A DNA stretch of 64,000 nucleotides. Source: Pardosa pseudoannulata. Its lineage: Eukaryota > Arthropoda > Arachnida > Araneae > Lycosidae. Position 1 is the stretch's first letter; the number at the start of each line of letters is the position of its first letter. Shown here piece after piece: positions 31,951 through 42,855 of this stretch. The stretch is from assembly GCA_032207245.1 (NCBI GenBank), contig CM063503.1, positions 59,196,817 to 59,260,816 on the forward strand, given 5' to 3'. The translations under genes and the position numbers were made by a program. The notes under the pieces were generated by a model. That model did not search any database, had not been told where the DNA came from, and saw nothing but the letters and a program-made list of their open reading frames with translations.

Positions 31951-32001
31951 CTGGATGGGCACTGGGTAAAATACGTGAGAAGAAGTAATGTAAATAATAA
32001 C
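31951..32001 (-). other. Candidate 5' UTR exon of zinc-finger copy 1 (51 nt)
   Basis: On the minus strand an acceptor-like TTTATTTATTTCTAG precedes it and a consensus donor CCAG/GTAAGT follows. Both sites are conserved in the other locus copy (56,934-56,968) although the segment between them differs by 16 nt, which is not a multiple of three. That fits an untranslated exon. It lies 6.9 kb upstream of the coding exon on the same strand. Confidence 0.45.
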
Positions 32002-33818
32002 CTAGAAATAAATAAAAATGACTATTTAAAAATATAGAAGTACTAATTTTTCTAAATCTTTTTAATGCGTGTATTATTTTTAAATGTAACATATAGCAGA
32101 TTTATATCAAGAAAACCCCTTATGAATACAATAAAAATGCTTATGAAAACTTTCTCCCAACTGAAAACTTCAATTTTGTGTATACATTTTTAATGTTTCC
32201 TTATAATGAAAACAAAAAGATAATAGAATAACTAAGTATAGTTAAAATCTATTTGTAGAAAAAGAAAAAAAACATAAAATATTTTATTTCGTAAAGACAC
32301 GAAATATGTTTTAGGTCAAACAATTGTTTTTCCTATTTGTATTAAAGTTTATTGTCTTCAATATTTGTTGAACTTTTACAGTTATTTACAAAATATTTTA
32401 CTATAAATTGGTATTGTTAACCAAATTATGTGGAAAGTATGAATATTCATTACACCAATAAGAGTTTTTCTATAGCAATATTTAGTACTGAGACTCTCGT
32501 ATGTATGTGAGATATCAAATATTAATCAAGATGATAAAGGAAATCCTGTTTAAACTTTAAAATACTTTTAAAGTAGAAATTATAATTTTGATTTATACAT
32601 TTATTTTTCACAATTTTGTTGTGTTAAACTTAAGTATAATTGTGTACTAAAATGACTTCAGTACTCAAACTTTCAAGTTGTAATTCAGCTTAAATTTAGC
32701 AAAATTTTATATATATTGTGTGTCTATATGCATGATCCAGTGAAAAAGGAATGAGTGTTTCAAACTTTAAACTTAAACAAATCTATTGAAAGCGTACAAA
32801 AGTTTAAATATTTTCTTTCTTCGTCTTTATCAGTTAAATCAGATTCAGAGCATCAGTTAAAAAGATTAATTTTTGTAATTGGAGGTTGAAATAAGCTTTC
32901 AATTTCCCTTTTATGATAAAAGAAGGGATGGAATTAACAACTTATTTTACTGGAAAATACAGTGTAAATCTACTTTACTATTCATACAGATCCTGTTTAC
33001 AATCTTGAATACCTCCTATCATTTCAATGTAAAAGGACTATGCAACCTGATTTTAACCTCAAATTTCTGTAATTAATCTTTTAACTTATCACTGGAAAAA
33101 GGAGAAAAAATCTTAAAATTTGAGTTTAAATATAACAGTAAATTTTTTGTCACAGACAATTGGAATTTTTTGTTTTACGTTTTACTCGAAATACAAAAAC
33201 AAGTTTTATTAAATATAATAATAAGAACAGGAGAAGGAATAAAAATTTAGGTTTGTAATTTCCGGTAAAAGTTACTAAGTAAATGAATTAAAACATATCT
33301 AATATTGAAAATATTCCAGAATGAACATTGTTTTAATTTTAATTATGTATAAAGTAATCATTTTCTCAGAACAAGTGATAAATATTGGTTACTGGAAAGT
33401 TATTCCTGTAAATTATATTTTACGAGTTATTTAGAATTCTTATAGAAACAAATTTTTAGTGTTAATTTTGAGTGTGTGCTTAAGATTGAAATGATGATAT
33501 AACCAATGGCATACATGAGAGAGGAAAGGGTTACAAGTCGAAATAACCATTCATTTTTAATATTTAATTGAATGATTACTCCTTGGCTAACACATTTGTA
33601 TTATATTTATAATTCAAAGTAATAATAACAGTTGTGAAATAATTCAGTACAGAAGCAAAAACTGATATCAATATTTGATGTTTAAATAAAATTTGCATGG
33701 ATATTCAACAAAATGAATTACAGTTTGATGTATAAATCTATAATTCATTTTCTGGAATACTAATATGTTTCTATTTAATGATCACCCTTATATATAAAGA
33801 CCGTTTAAAACATAGCTC
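32002..33818. other. Non-coding DNA shared with second locus copy
   Basis: Aligns with 56,970-58,320. Shared landmarks are GGAGGTTGAAATAAGCTT (32,880 and 57,366) and GAGTGTGTGCTTAAGATTGAA (33,470 and 57,937). No gene seen. Confidence 0.6.
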
Positions 33819-34238
33819 AAAATTTTACGAGCAAGTTATTACAATATAGAAGAAGAACATTTAGGATTCATCGAAAAATTTTGAAAAATTCCCACTCTAA
33901 TTCCAGTATACCGTATGAACTTCATCGTAACTGAAGGCAAGTTACTGGTACACTGAAGGGCTTGTTCATTTTGAAATGAAATATATTTTTTATGTATAGC
34001 CTGTTACATTCAAGCCTGGCTATTGGTTACGTTTAAAATTTTACGAGTAAGTTATTACAATATAGAAGAAGAACATTTAAGGTTCAGCGAAAATTTTTGA
34101 AAAATTGCCACTCTAATTCCAGTGTACCGTATGAACTTCATCGTAACTGAAGGCGAGTTACTGGTACACTGAAGGGCTCGTTCATTTTGAAACAAAATAT
34201 ATTTTTTATATATGGCCTGTTACCTGGCTATTGGTTGA
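33819..34238. repeat. Tandem duplication, 216-bp unit, two copies
   Basis: AAAATTTTACGAG starts both units (33,819 and 34,035), and both end in CCTGGCTATTGGTT. Shared inside are GTACCGTATGAACTTCATCG-like and CTGAAGGGCT. High identity marks it as recent. It is absent from the second locus copy. Confidence 0.9.
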
Positions 34239-34269
34239 CACTTGATACTGATGCATAATTTCAAACTAG

Positions 34270-34510
34270 TTGTCGGAAGTTAGCAAGTTCTCAAATGATA
34301 CCTCTGGAGGTGACAGGCCGTGCGTGGAGGCCTTATGCTTGGTCCCTCCTTCTATATTACGAGAACCCAGCGGGGATAATGTTACTCATGTCAGTAGCAT
34401 ACCCTGAGCTACATGTGGCCCTCGAGGTGGTGCTTAATGTGTAACAGGTTTGCAGATAATGGGAGAATGTTTAACAACTAAGTGCTCCAGCATTTAAAAA
34501 AATGGGATCG
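34270..34510. other. Conserved GC-richer block near distal end of locus copy 1
   Basis: Aligns with 58,650-58,860 through GGTGACAGGCC, TGCTTGGTCC, TTACGAG, CAGCGGGG, ATGTTACTC, CCCTCGAG and GCAGATAAT. Conservation is higher here than in flanking DNA. It may be a promoter/5' exon region or an unrecognised repeat; short open frames do not stay in register between copies, arguing against coding. Confidence 0.4.
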
Positions 34511-35290
34511 GGGCTTGTGTGTTTGCAGAACGTTCATGCACGCAGGCGGACAATTTTTGGAGGTTGCCGTTTAAATAAATTTTATTAAAATATTCTAAGC
34601 GTAGTTTTTTGTAGAAAAAGAGGATTTTGGTGAAAATGTTTAGGAAGTAAATCTTCGTTTTCTATCTTCCTTTTCACAACTGGGAATAGTTGTCATAAAC
34701 ATGGGTTAGTTTTTAATAAACATTTCTTCACGTATGATGTTTTTTGAAAGAGAGGTTTGCAATACATTACGTCATTTTATAAAAAATTTTATTTTAGAAA
34801 ATTTCAGAAATAATAAAAAATTTATATTTGTAATAAAATGCAAAATGTAAGTAATGATATTTAATTATGGGCCGTCCAGATTGTGCGAATAAATGTAAGT
34901 GCTCTGCATTTGTTTGAAAAAAAAGTTTAATTAGGATTTAAGCATGATTTTTACTGTATCTCTCTTTCTTTAATAATATTATAACCAATTAAAAAAAAAA
35001 ATATGTAAAAGTTCAAAATTATCACATATTTTTGATACACTGAGAAATGATAAAACAAAAGAAAGCAGTATATGGGCTCATTTTGTTACTTTATTAATGG
35101 AATACTTATTTAAAAAAATTCAATAAATATGGGATGTACACTTTTTTTTTTACTTTTTTGATCCCTTGACAATTATACAGAGCAGTCATGTAAACTTAAT
35201 AGTAAGCTGTATATCTGCGTGTGTATACACATTCGCATGAAGATTTACTTTTATTGTGGTAGAACATTAACTAGGTTTATAAAGTTATTA
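34511..35290. other. Non-coding AT-rich DNA
   Basis: The last 75 bp (35,215-35,290) align with 58,930-59,005. No gene seen. Confidence 0.5.
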
Positions 35291-35627
35291 CAGGGTTCCC
35301 GTTCTTTTTCCGGAACAAAAATTAAGGACTTTCTAAGGACCAAAGCAACTTTTTATAAGGACTTACTGGAAATACACGACATAACGGCATAAACCCTATT
35401 TCCTGAGCAATATATTTTAATGATTATGAACCAGACAAAGCATGTTCAATAAATGCCCATAATATTTCAGAATTAAGCTTTTAAAAATGCTTAAAAACTA
35501 ATATAAGATAAATCTATTTGATGAAAGATAATTTTGAAAAATGTGTTTTTAAATATTAAAAACTAAAAATAAATTTTGAATAAAAACAACATTGTAAACA
35601 TTACTTTTTGAGGGTTTAATAAAAATG

Positions 35628-35708
<81 letters not shown>

Positions 35709-36160
35709 ATGTTTTTAGTTTCTGATTATACCCGACGTTGCCTGGGAAAGAAGAAAGTTTTAGACTTTTTTATTACATTCAATGCAAGGAAAATTAAACT
35801 TCCATAAGTAACTAAAATATCTACAAACCCCCCATCCTCCATGTTTCGTTTAATTCAAATTTGCATGACCATTAGCTATTAGAAAAGGGCAGCTGACTTT
35901 ATACTTTAAAAGTTTTAAGTATACGAAAGATTATTTATTTGTCAAATAAGTAACTAAGAAAAAACTGTCATATAAGAAAATTAATAGGAAATCACATGAC
36001 GATGGCAGATCTCGTCGATGGAGAAATTAATCATATTCCAATTTAAAAATTAAGGAGTTTTTAAGGACCTTTGACGAAAATTAAGTAGTTTTAAGGGCCC
36101 TTAAAAATGAAAGCGGAAATTAGGAGTTCTTAAGGACTTTTAAGGACAGTGGGAACCCTG
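35291..36160. mobile_element. Non-autonomous hAT-like TIR element (870 bp)
   Basis: Perfect 10-bp ends CAGGGTTCCC and GGGAACCCTG, extended by imperfect AAGGAC-rich repeats pointing inward from both ends. TATTA is present on each side. It contains a (CA)n(TA)n run (35,629-35,705) and no transposase. The CAGGG ends are typical of hAT, whose target duplications are 8 bp; only five bases match here. The left flank is locus DNA, the right flank a Tc1 fragment. Confidence 0.72.
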
Positions 36161-36749
36161 TATTATAAAATGAGAACGATCCTCTCCTGCCAGAATGCAT
36201 TGTGCCAACAGTCAAGTTCGGCGGAGGGGGAATTATAGTCTGGGGGTGTTTCTCCTAGTATGGACTGGGACCCTTGGTCCCCATTCATAGTAAGCTGAAT
36301 GCCGATTCCTACTGCACTATTTTGGATGACAATGTGCTTCCTATGTTGTGGTAGTTTTACGGTTTGGACCCCTGTTACTTTCAGGACGACAATGCCAGTT
36401 GTCATGTTTCGAGGTTAACCAAGGCTTGGTATAGTGCCAATGGAGTTCATTGAATGGACTGGTCTGCCCAGAGCCCAGACCTGAAACCTATCGAGAACAT
36501 CTGGGACGAGTTGGATTGCCGAATTACGGGGTGCACTACCCGTCCAAAATCGGTGAAGGAACTTGTATATCTACTCCAAGCCGAGTCGAAGACAAAACCA
36601 CTAGCTGTAATACAAAGACTTGTGAAAAATATGCCCCGGAGGGTTCACGCTGTAATTACTTCTCGTGGAGGCTCTACCAACTATTGATTTTGAATAAAGT
36701 TAGTTTTCTTCTCTATCACAGGTGTCCAAATACTTATTGGTAGTCAGTG
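36161..36749 (+). pseudogene. Tc1-like transposase, C-terminal half, with right TIR
   Basis: One frame reads PTVKFGGGGIIVWGCFS, a stop, then YGLGPLVPIHSKLNAD, ILDDNVLPMLW, a stop, and FQDDNASCHVSRLTKAWY carrying the second catalytic Asp. After a further stop, MDWSAQSPDLKPIENIWDEL carries the third catalytic residue, and the frame ends near MPRRVHAVITSRGG. The three stops look like single-base changes of Trp or Arg codons. The right inverted repeat lies at 36,717-36,749 (GGTGTCCAAATACTTATTGG), followed by TA. The N-terminal half, first catalytic Asp and left repeat are gone; the piece begins at the edge of the hAT-like element. Confidence 0.88.
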
Positions 36750-36751
36750 TA

Positions 36752-36917
36752 TTTGATCGTAAACTCCGATAGTTCCTTTGAATAAAGGTGAAAGATTAAG
36801 AAAATACAAATTAAGAATGATGCATCAGGTACCAGCTGGAGCAAAAGAGATCACTTTACTAGTTAAGAGCTTAAATCATGTCAGTTATGGTGCTTGATAC
36901 GATATCACCCAGCTAGC
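36752..36917. other. Short non-coding spacer
   Basis: Nothing recognised. Confidence 0.4.
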
Positions 36918-37076
36918 AACGTTACGTTGGGCCAACGTTGTACTGCATAAGTTGGAGCAACGTTGATATAACATGTTGGCCAACCGTTGGCCAACAGTTG
37001 GTTAATGGTTGGCTAATGGTGATTGTTTACATATTGCCAACGCAATACTACGATGGGCCAACGGAATGCCAACGTT
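36918..37076. mobile_element. MITE rich in TTGGCCAA palindromes
   Basis: About 159 bp starting AACGTTACGTTGGGCCAACG and, reversed from the right, AACGTTGGCATTCCGTTGGC. The ends are imperfect inverted repeats of some 35 bp. The interior has repeated GTTGGCCAAC-type dyads. No coding capacity; family not assigned. Confidence 0.6.
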
Positions 37077-37359
37077 TATTATTTCTGTTTATTATTTGCT
37101 ATAGTGTATAATATAGAATGGGCATGTGCTTTTACTTTGAAATAAGCTGATGTTTTTATAACATGTCATTTTTAAATTTTGCAAGAGTTGAAAAATAGAA
37201 AACAGATATAAAAAAAAAAAATGAGATAGGTTATTTTAGTCCAAACCACACATTTCATATAATACTTACACAGAGGCAATCCATTTATTCCTTTAAAATC
37301 TATATTAATTTTTTTAATGATACAAACTGTTTCTTAAATAAAAAAAAACGAAAATTTTC
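37077..37359. other. Non-coding spacer
   Basis: AT-rich, nothing recognised. It ends where the 1.5-kb direct repeat begins. Confidence 0.4.
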
Positions 37360-38835
37360 CATTGCTACTGGATTTCATAATTACAATTCTCACAGATAGT
37401 ATGGATGTACGTAATCCTCCCAGAATCCACTCTAAGCAGGAGGTCCTTTTCTAATTAGCTCTAATAAATGAAGAAATAAGACTCGAACGCAAATTTTGTA
37501 TCAATGAATTTTTTAGATTTTTTTTCTTAAACAGATATTAATAAAAAATTATAAAATAATTCAGAATGTGTATAAAAAGTAGACTATAAGTGTTAAACCT
37601 CTATATATCTACAAGGAACTTTAATTTTGAAACTTTAACTATTTTGAATTACAATTATGCTATGATAAAAAAAAATTATTACAAATAGAAAAAAGAAATT
37701 TTTTTGTATTTTTTAAATAGGTTTTTTTTTCAGTAAAGCAATATATAAATATTATATTGAATTCTCACAAAACTTATCTTCATTTTCTTTGTTTCTAATC
37801 AAAGTTAAACATTTCTCTGGCATATACACTTTTATTTAAACCTGTCAAGTATGATCTGAAATATCTTCAATGAATAAATAATTTGAATAATATGGGATAA
37901 TTTTAAAATGTATATTCATTTTAATGCTTTTATAAAGATTTTATTATTTTTTTTTATTATGTAGGTAAAATGTAAAGAGTAATTATATGCTAATTTTAAA
38001 GTCTTACAGGCCAATTGAAGGAAATTAAATTTTGTCTGGTAATACAAATATTTTTCAATATAATTTAATGCTTTTTATTCAGTTTCAAGGTTTATAATGG
38101 GTGCTTACTAATATAAACCGGAAAAAAAATCAGAGTTTTATCTTTAGATAGTGACTAGTTTTCAGTCAATTTTAAACATTTCTCTGGCATATATATTTTT
38201 ATTTAAACTTTTCAAATATGATTCAAAATCTCTTGAATGATTAAATAGTATGAATCCATCATACATTTTTCTGTGATTTTCCAGATTTATACTATTATTG
38301 ATGGTGTAGACTTTTAAGATGATGTAGTAGAGTTTTTAAATTCTATTGAACTGAGATTAGATTTTAAATTTTTTAGCAAATAGGCATTTTTTTTTCTTTT
38401 TCTATCAATATCTCCATCTGTATCAGTTTCTATAGACTGACTAAGAATTATTATAAATATATACCATAGATGTTACCATATAAAAAATTTTTAAGTCTCA
38501 AATCTGACAAAGTTGTGTTTACTATAAGCAACACAAATTTTATATTTTTTAGTTGAGTTATGATTATCCAACAATAAATCTATTTTTCCATACCTTAGTT
38601 TATTAATTTATTTCAAATGAATATCACTGAAAGTATACAGTTGATATTATCAATTTTTATTCAAGGTAGTAATAAACATATCCTTCCCCCTCTTTAAATA
38701 TTTGGTTAGAATGAATATTTGAAGACTGCAGTTAAACTATGTGAGAATTAGAACTGTTAAGTAATAAAATCATTGTTGAGTGTTAAAGACAGTGTGCAAA
38801 CGATAAATCTTATGTCATATCATATTAGATAATAT
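37360..38835. repeat. Direct repeat B (about 1.48 kb), partner of 42,856-44,343
   Basis: Starts CATTGCTACTGGATTTCATA and ends ATCATATTAGATAATA. It is nearly identical over its length to 42,856-44,343. Both resemble 6,520-9,130 plus 13,840-14,330 less closely, with the mobile elements of that copy absent. No coding sequence. Confidence 0.9.
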
Positions 38836-38864
38836 AACTTATTTTAATAAAGAACTTATTTTAC

Positions 38865-39471
38865 TGCAATGACTTTGGGATATTTAGAAGCCATACAGAT
38901 TGCAGTTATTAGGTACATATTTCCCGATACACTAATAGGTAAGGGCCCACATGCGTCAACATTAATTTTGTCAAAAACTTCCTACATAAAAAATAGGCAC
39001 AAGTTTCATAGGTGCCTTCTTTTTGTCTTTATTCTTACCCGTTCGTTGACAGGGATCACAACTACGGACATAATTTTCTATATCTCGGTAACATCCTGGC
39101 CAGTAATAGTGTCTGGCTAATCGATCGCCAGTCTTTGTTACTCTAACGTGACTTGCCCAGCCATCATGACATAATTCCATAATTTTTTCAAGATACCGAG
39201 TTGGCACTACAATTATCTTGCGTTCGTTGCCTATATGATCTTTATGCACCTTATATAGAATTCCCTTTTAAATGATATATTCTCCTCTTTTCCCACTCTT
39301 TTTATTTTCCATTGCTTGAGACCAGATCGTATCTAGCTTACTGCACCCCCGCTGAGCTTCTTTCAGCTGCTCCGAGGAGCAGTGTATGAGAATTTCCCCC
39401 CGTTCGCCTTCAGTAGGAATGTCCAGGAAGGGGAACTTCACTTTCACTCTCGCTCTTCGGGGTCGCGTCAA
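38865..39471 (-). pseudogene. Linker plus integrase zinc domain and start of core
   Basis: The linker is TRPRRARVKVKFPFLDIP and LIHCSSEQLKEAQRG. The integrase N-domain has histidines in LCHDGWASHVRVTK and the cysteine pair in YVRSCDPCQRTGK, so HHCC appears complete. WPGCYRDIE is the usual motif between them. The core starts after a shift near 38,975 with the first Asp in NVDACGPLPI-like sequence and breaks off at about 38,865. No RT motif occurs in the linker. Confidence 0.75.
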
Positions 39472-39473
39472 TT

Positions 39474-39911
39474 TTAAAGAATGGGCGGCGCATGGTCATT
39501 CATCTCAGGGGGAGATCGATTTCTAACTTGAGCCCTCGATACGGCATTTATTTGCTCAAACGTCCAGTTTCCAACCTTCTGTGCAATTAGCTCGGCTGTT
39601 TGGTTTCCTAGTAAATAACGACCTTGATCCAAGGGTTTTTCTACTACCGCCTCTTTAGTGATTATTTCCCCGAAGGTTCCCTCCAAGTGAACTAGAGCGA
39701 TCGGGAGACATTTATATTGCATATCTAAAGGTTGGCTCACCGATACTACTTCGCTTGTCCACGTATTTTCTGGAGCATGCGTTTTGCAGACTAAATCTAT
39801 GGAAGCACCAGTATTACTCTGAATAGCCGTAGGCTCACCGTTTATCTTTCCTTCCCACATATATGGCTCCATTAATTTTTTCACACTACTCTTAAGATCA
39901 AGTTGATTCAC
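39474..39911 (-). pseudogene. Retropepsin-like protease segment
   Basis: A 145-codon open stretch beginning NQLDLKSSVKKLMEPY. The active-site loop reads IQSNTGASIDLV, where an active enzyme has D-T-G, so the catalytic Asp is Asn. LLGNQTAELIA further on corresponds to the second conserved protease motif. It ends in NRSPPEMNDHAPPIL and continues at 39,471 in another frame after a one-base shift. Confidence 0.7.
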
Positions 39912-40240
39912 AACTTCGGAATTCTTAAATTTTCGGTTAGGACAATTTGGGTCTTATATGACGGAGACCATTACACTCAAAACAACGGAGTGGTCTCCAA
40001 CTCTCAAATTGTCTGTTTCTCTCACCAGGAGAATCTGATCGGGTTTCTCTTTCGGTTCTTTTTCCGGGAACATGTATTCGGGTCTCCCTCACATTCCTCT
40101 CCAAATTGTCCCTACCTTCAATCCATCTACCTAATGCAATTTTTTTTTGCCCCTGAACTTCCTTCCTATCAATTACAATTTTTTTTTTACATTATGTCTA
40201 ACAGACTCATATTTATGGAGTTTCTCTGCTAGCTAAAAAG
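39912..40240 (-). pseudogene. gag C-terminus with zinc knuckle
   Basis: The minus strand carries LHKYESVRHNVKKKL, a stop, and an arginine-rich stretch with several breaks. The knuckle CFECNGLRHIRPNC (C-x2-C-x4-H-x4-C) is intact apart from one shift. It leads directly into the protease segment. Confidence 0.65.
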
Positions 40241-40479
40241 GGTCTGTTATTTCAGCCAAAATATCCAAAAAATGCTCCTTGACGTCTGCACTAACCTTCT
40301 TTTTAGGACAGTCATCGTAATTTTTGCTCAACATATTTCAGTTCCCAAATTATTAGGAGTAGGGGATACAGCATTAGTAATATGAAGATACCCGGGAACA
40401 TTAACATGTCATATGTCAGGATTCGTCATAGCTGAAGTCGAGGGAATTGCTATGGATAATTTTGAATTAGAATTATGCT

Positions 40480-41701
40480 GTTGGATTCAGGCATAGAACA
40501 AAAGTGGAGCAGGTATAAATGCTGGTTTAGCTTGAAGGAGTTTTTTGGTGTTTGTAATTTCTTGGATGTTTACTTCAGTCTTTGTAATAAGCTGTGTGTT
40601 TTCCTCCACATTTAGCACAATGGAAATTTGAAGGATCATTTAACGAACAATGAATTCGTTTTTGGAGTTCACCATATTTTAAGCCTTTTAGTGTTAGATT
40701 ACATGTTATGCTTGAGTGATCATATTGCTAACACATATAGCACTGCGAAACGCTCTTCGCCGTATAAGGCTAAAACGAGATCGACTGGAAATTAGTTGTT
40801 TTAATATTATGAATATTTTCATTAGAAAAAGATGGTCTTAAAGTACGTATAAATGAGGGAATAGGCTGCTTTATTCTTCTATGAGTGAAATATACAATTT
40901 TATTGGGTTCAAAGCTGTTGTTTTCTCTGAGAATGAAATCAATAGCTTCAGCTCAGTGAAGACAGGAAGTCCACGAAGAATGAACATAAAAGATTTAGCC
41001 TATTTAAGTTTAACCGAGCGAACCGGAATATTTTTATCAGTGAGATATTTTTGTACTCTTGTAAAAAAACCCACACATTCATTAAAAACTTTAATTCGGC
41101 TCCCTACAAATAAGGTCAGATTGTTATCAGAAATATTGTTTATATTAGTTAGAACACTTGTACAATTTTTGATAATCTCAAAAAGTAGTTGACAAGGGTT
41201 CTACATTCGCCTGATTGGTAGTATTAATATTAGTACTAACACTAGACAACACATCTTCATACTCCATTTTTTTCCGCGAGAGCAGAGAACAAATATTTTA
41301 GAGGAATAGTTTCAGAGGTATAGCTATGTTCCAAAGACGCTTTAAGTTTTGAAACCCCGATTTAAATGTGATTCGAGGCATTTCTAGCTAAATGGATATT
41401 ATATTTATTAATTTCATAATTGATATTCTGTGAGTATAGAAATATTCTGAATAAAACATGATTAATAAAAGAAAAATAATTCCTACCGGTAGTATTAAGC
41501 ACTTCAATCAACGATATTTAAAAAATACATTACCTTAGAGTCTTGGGATCATCCAGGATATGAGGTACTCAATTGCCAAATAAAATCTAAGTAATCACTA
41601 ATAAAAGTATTTAACTCCCAGTGTTTATCATAATTAATTTCAAGGGAAGGTAACAGCGTATCGAACAAAAAGACGATTTCCGTAAATTTCGGATCCACAT
41701 C
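40480..41701 (-). pseudogene. Non-LTR retrotransposon ORF1 (gag-like), broken
   Basis: On the minus strand an ATG at about 41,701 opens MDVDPKFTEIVFLFDTLLPS, continuing openly for about 51 codons to YPG-stop. Later frames give KLKASLEHSYTSETIPLKYL, FILRGLPVFTEL and VYFTHRRIKQPIPSFIRTLR, which resembles the domain preceding CCHC fingers in Jockey-group ORF1. Then come cysteine knuckles SQCYMC...YDHSSITC and FHCAKCGGKHTA (about 40,600-40,770). Many stops and shifts occur. The assignment to a Jockey-like ORF1 rests on the CAKCGGKHTA-type knuckle; the N-terminal piece belonging to it is inferred from order and strand. Confidence 0.55.
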
Positions 41702-41788
41702 CATATTCTTTTCTTTTTTTTTTTAGGATCAGCTTTGATAATAAAACAAGGGGTAATCCCACAACGCAACATTTGTATTTAAAAAACA

Positions 41789-41792
<4 letters not shown>

Positions 41793-41819
<27 letters not shown>
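41793..41819. repeat. Poly(T) run
   Basis: 27 T. It may be the reversed poly(A) tail of a minus-strand retroposed copy to its right, or simple slippage. Confidence 0.8.
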
Positions 41820-41820
<1 letters not shown>

Positions 41821-42855
41821 TCGAGATATTTATATTAGGCTATGCATCCGAAGATCTGGAAGGAGACATTGTGATCATCACAGTCAAATTTTATGGTTTG
41901 AGTTTACATCAAGTATTCGGGTAAATTCGCAAAGCGGGAGTCAATCAAATACAATAACTTGAAAAATATTACTTTAATTGTAATATTTATGATCTCTTTG
42001 GGATATCTATGTTATGGCGCGCGAAGAAAAAACTCTTCCACTGACGAAGATATATCGACAGAATAGGATTTTAATACTATTATCACGATATATAAATTCT
42101 ATAAATATTTGTTGATATACTGAAAAACAATCTGGCCGTACTGGTTTGTAAATTTTTTAAAATCTCCAGAGAAGCAGTGCTGGTAACCATGAAGCATCAT
42201 GGTTTGCTGTCAAATATATGACAGTTTTCATTCATTTAGAATGTCAATTACAAAGAGAATTTAAAAGAAAATAATGTCATTATGGCTTGATAAATTAATA
42301 ATTTATTCAGACCCATTTTTAATTAAAAGGAATAAAGTGGTAAAGCATATGAATTAATATAATATTTGTGACTTTTATATGAGTCATTCAAGATAGATAA
42401 ATCTTGATTGAATGAATTCATACAGAGTAAAAAGTCTTCTGAACATAATATTTATTGTTGTTTCCTTGAGATTAGTGAGTGGCTCTTGTTTGTTTTCATT
42501 TTATGGGCTACCTCTTACTATTGTATTAAAAAAGAATCTGTTACTTAGATGTTGAATCAATTACTACTAGTTCTGGGGGAAGAGGAGGACTTGGGTTTCG
42601 GCAGGATTGGCGATCTTCTGTAGTATGATTTAATTTTAAATAAGATTTATAATTTAAATGACTATTAAGCAAGTAAATTTGGGCTAGAATAGTTTCTGAT
42701 AGACCGTCGATTTTACACTATTTTGACCATATGTATTATTTTTTAAAACTTAAAAAATATAATTACTAAAACATTAAACAAATATAAAATTTTTACATGT
42801 GATTATTTTACACGTCAGTATATATACTTTGTATTACGGTACGCAGGCCACTAGG
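41820..42855. other. Non-coding DNA between retroelement debris and repeat C
   Basis: Nothing recognised apart from the adjoining poly(T). Confidence 0.45.

Larger units (their letters stand above)
38865..40240 (-). mobile_element. Ty3/gypsy fragment with gag-PR-IN order
   Basis: Minus-strand retroelement piece without recognisable LTRs: gag zinc knuckle (about 39,965), protease, a linker, then integrase zinc domain and the start of the core. No RT or RNase H lies between protease and integrase. It is cut at about 38,865 inside the integrase core. The DNA is less AT-rich than its surroundings. Confidence 0.78.

Noticed and set aside
31781..32092. 103-codon minus-strand frame as a hydrophobic protein
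   Set aside because: It runs across the candidate UTR exon and its donor, is AT-driven (Leu/Phe/Ser-rich), and its register is not kept in the second locus copy.
33819..34238. CRISPR-like array
   Set aside because: Two long near-identical 216-bp units without spacers; a simple tandem duplication in eukaryotic DNA. No CRISPR array exists in the window.
36163..36405. 80-codon minus-strand frame
   Set aside because: It is the reverse-strand shadow of the Tc1 transposase remnant.
40881..41192. 103-codon plus-strand frame
   Set aside because: Reverse of the LINE ORF1 remnant, which has recognisable motifs on the minus strand.
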